Positions 62,876 through 64,000 of a stretch of DNA of 64,000 nt are shown in pieces (positions within the stretch are counted from its first letter, which is position 1; every line of letters begins with the position of its first letter). This DNA is from Acidobacteriota bacterium (GTDB taxonomy: Bacteria > Acidobacteriota > Holophagae > Holophagales > Holophagaceae), in the NCBI GenBank assembly GCA_016195985.1, contig JACPYP010000006.1:1-64000 (forward strand), read 5' to 3'. A model generated the notes under the pieces. It worked only from the letters and a program-made list of their open reading frames with translations, ran no database searches and was not told the DNA's origin. The translations under genes were made by a program, and so were the position numbers.

Positions 62876-63361
62876 TTAGGCGATGGCCTGTCGAATATCG
62901 AACAGAAGGCGCTTCAGCTCCAGCTCCGAGAGTTGAAGGGGCACCTGCTGCTTGACCTCATCCTTGCGGTAGAAGGCAATGCGCTTCACCACGATCTTGT
63001 TCTTGCCGATGCTGATCTCGTTGAACTGGATCTGGGTGTCGTCCTTGTAGGGCGGCAGGCTCCGCAGCTGGATGTACATCCCCCTGCGGTCGTGGTCCAC
63101 GATCTCCAGGCGTTCGCGCAGGTAGTTCACCTGCTCGGAAAGCTGTTCGGCCTTGGTCTTCAGCTTCGCGAAGCTGAGCTTCTTGGGGGCGTGGCGCTCC
63201 AGCACCATCTCGCCAAGCTGCACACCGTTGTCCTCGCGGCGGAGGAAGCCATCCAGGGTGCCGTCCAGCTCCACATCCGTCTGGTGGAAGGTCTCGAACC
63301 CTTGGAACTCGCCAGGGAGGACAGAGTCGTCATAGCGCTTGGCTTTGCGGGACAGCTTCAT
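62876..63361 (-). CDS. Conserved-looking protein of unknown function, 161 aa
   Basis: Basic start (MKLSRKAKRYDDS), then a beta-rich part (GFETFHQTDVELDGTLDGFLR, GEMVLERHAPKKLSFAKLK), a short coiled coil (KAEQLSEQVNYLRERLEI) and a second beta part (MYIQLRSLPPYKDDTQIQF, NKIVVKRIAFYRKDEVKQQVP). There is no signal peptide or membrane span and no enzyme motif. GAGGTG precedes the ATG at about 8 nt. The family is not recognised. It is a single gene between convergent and upstream intergenic DNA. Confidence 0.65.
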   Translation of the reverse strand: MKLSRKAKRYDDSVLPGEFQGFETFHQTDVELDGTLDGFLRREDNGVQLGEMVLERHAPKKLSFAKLKTKAEQLSEQVNYLRERLEIVDHDRRGMYIQLRSLPPYKDDTQIQFNEISIGKNKIVVKRIAFYRKDEVKQQVPLQLSELELKRLLFDIRQAIA

Positions 63362-63547
63362 GGAACACCTCAGGGGACTGCCCTCTAGAGCCAGAGCCGT
63401 GCCAGGAATTTTCTACCCCAATGAAAGAGTTACAGGCCTTGAGTTGTCAGCACTTCCTCATGGGGTTTGCCCAGCGAGAGCTGCCCAGCGCCCCATGAAT
63501 CAGCCATTTATTCATGTCCACAAATGGTCAGGCAGAAACGAACCTGT

Positions 63548-64000
63548 TCAATTCCGGACGCTTTCCTCCCCGCTCGGCACCCCGGCCCACCGTCTCAGGT
63601 AGACCATGCGATCCAGAGCCCGGCTGTAGGGGCTCCATGCCCCGGTTCCCGCGTCGCCTTGCAGGGCCCGGAACATGACCTCCAGTTTTCCGTCCAGGTC
63701 GTCCAGGTAGTGGACCAGCAAAGCCTCCGGCGTCTTGGGCAGAACGGGCGATCCGAATTCCAGACGGCCATGGTGGCTAAGCACGACGTGCAGGATGTGC
63801 AGGCGCAGTTCCTCGGGGAAACCGGGGATCTTGCCCACCGCCCGGCTGATCCATTCGGACTCCATGGCGATGTGGCCGAGGAGGTTGCCGGCGTCCGTGT
63901 AGCCGAAACTGCGCTGGTAGCTCAGTTCCGCCGTTTTGCCCACGTCGTGGAGCAGGACGCCCGCCACCACCAGGTCGCGGTTCAGGCCCGGGTAGTGGGT
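63548..64000 (-). CDS. HD-domain protein, YhaM-like 3'-5' exoribonuclease (partial, 5' end outside window)
   Basis: 151 codons are visible; the frame is open to the right edge. The metal-binding HD motif is in VVAGVLLHDVGKTAEL, followed by GYTDAGNLLGHIAMESEW and LHVVLSHHGRLEFGSPVLPKTPEALLVHYLDDLDGKLEVM. This order and spacing matches YhaM-type nucleases, which have an N-terminal OB domain not seen here. The C-terminus is short after the HD domain. Identification as a nuclease rather than a cyclic-nucleotide HD protein rests on the LSHHGRLEFGSPV stretch. Confidence 0.8.
   Translation of the reverse strand, partial: THYPGLNRDLVVAGVLLHDVGKTAELSYQRSFGYTDAGNLLGHIAMESEWISRAVGKIPGFPEELRLHILHVVLSHHGRLEFGSPVLPKTPEALLVHYLDDLDGKLEVMFRALQGDAGTGAWSPYSRALDRMVYLRRWAGVPSGEESVRN

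Overview
The window is high-GC DNA from a Gram-negative bacterium. Lipoprotein signals, outer-membrane beta-barrels, a LapA/LapB-type protein and complex I subunits point that way. The mix of DUF4388/roadblock signalling proteins, an MglA-type GTPase, FHA-containing regulators, a DUF5916-type protein and an S37 peptidase suggests Acidobacteriota, probably the Holophaga/Geothrix group. That placement is inferred from gene content, not proven. No rRNA, tRNA or CRISPR array was seen.

Layout. (1) 1-9.9 kb, all on the minus strand and visibly less GC-rich: a secreted protein of 173-residue repeats (cut by the left edge), two paralogous secreted proteins that join a C39-like cysteine peptidase domain to RHS/YD repeats, and an MFS transporter. 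This looks like an accessory segment. (2) 10-24 kb: ilvE with a MocR-type regulator, DUF4136 lipoprotein, SGNH hydrolase, a duplicated DoxX-like membrane protein, S37 peptidase, tpx, a DUF4388/roadblock pair, an MFS exporter, and a MacA-like adaptor with a C-terminally damaged FtsX-type permease next to a 122-bp tandem repeat. (3) 24-32 kb: nuoH-I-J-K-L-M-N (nuoA-G absent here), with a 269-bp inverted-repeat element between nuoH and nuoI. (4) 32-44.9 kb: GH36-like glycosidase, glnS, proC behind a leader-ORF/terminator arrangement, a 114-aa unknown, gltX, MglA-like GTPase, FHA-RDD protein, dcd, small membrane proteins and an FHA-GAF-adenylate cyclase. (5) 44.9-54 kb: rimO, a DUF5916-type outer-membrane protein cut by an in-frame amber codon, an ABC ATPase/permease/barrel/pgpA run, and an XPB-type helicase. 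(6) 54-64 kb: a metzincin lipoprotein, the probable XPB partner protein, an ECF sigma factor with a coupled membrane protein, family-4 uracil-DNA glycosylase, a LapA-LapB fusion, an unknown protein and an HD-domain (YhaM-like) protein cut by the right edge.

How genes work together. The nuo genes form the proton-pumping membrane arm of complex I plus the NuoI iron-sulfur subunit. ilvE and mocR are 28 bp apart. The two roadblock proteins are translationally coupled and could act with an MglA-type GTPase such as the one at 39 kb. The ABC ATPase, permease, barrel and pgpA genes are compactly arranged and suggest an envelope-lipid role. The helicase and its usual partner flank the metzincin gene on opposite strands.

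The most unusual items are the dispersed repeats: a 138-bp multi-hairpin element in two near-identical copies 33 kb apart, each supplying the stop codon of a neighbouring gene; the 122-bp tandem repeat; the 269-bp inverted-repeat element; and a family of GAAGACTGA-type inverted repeats.
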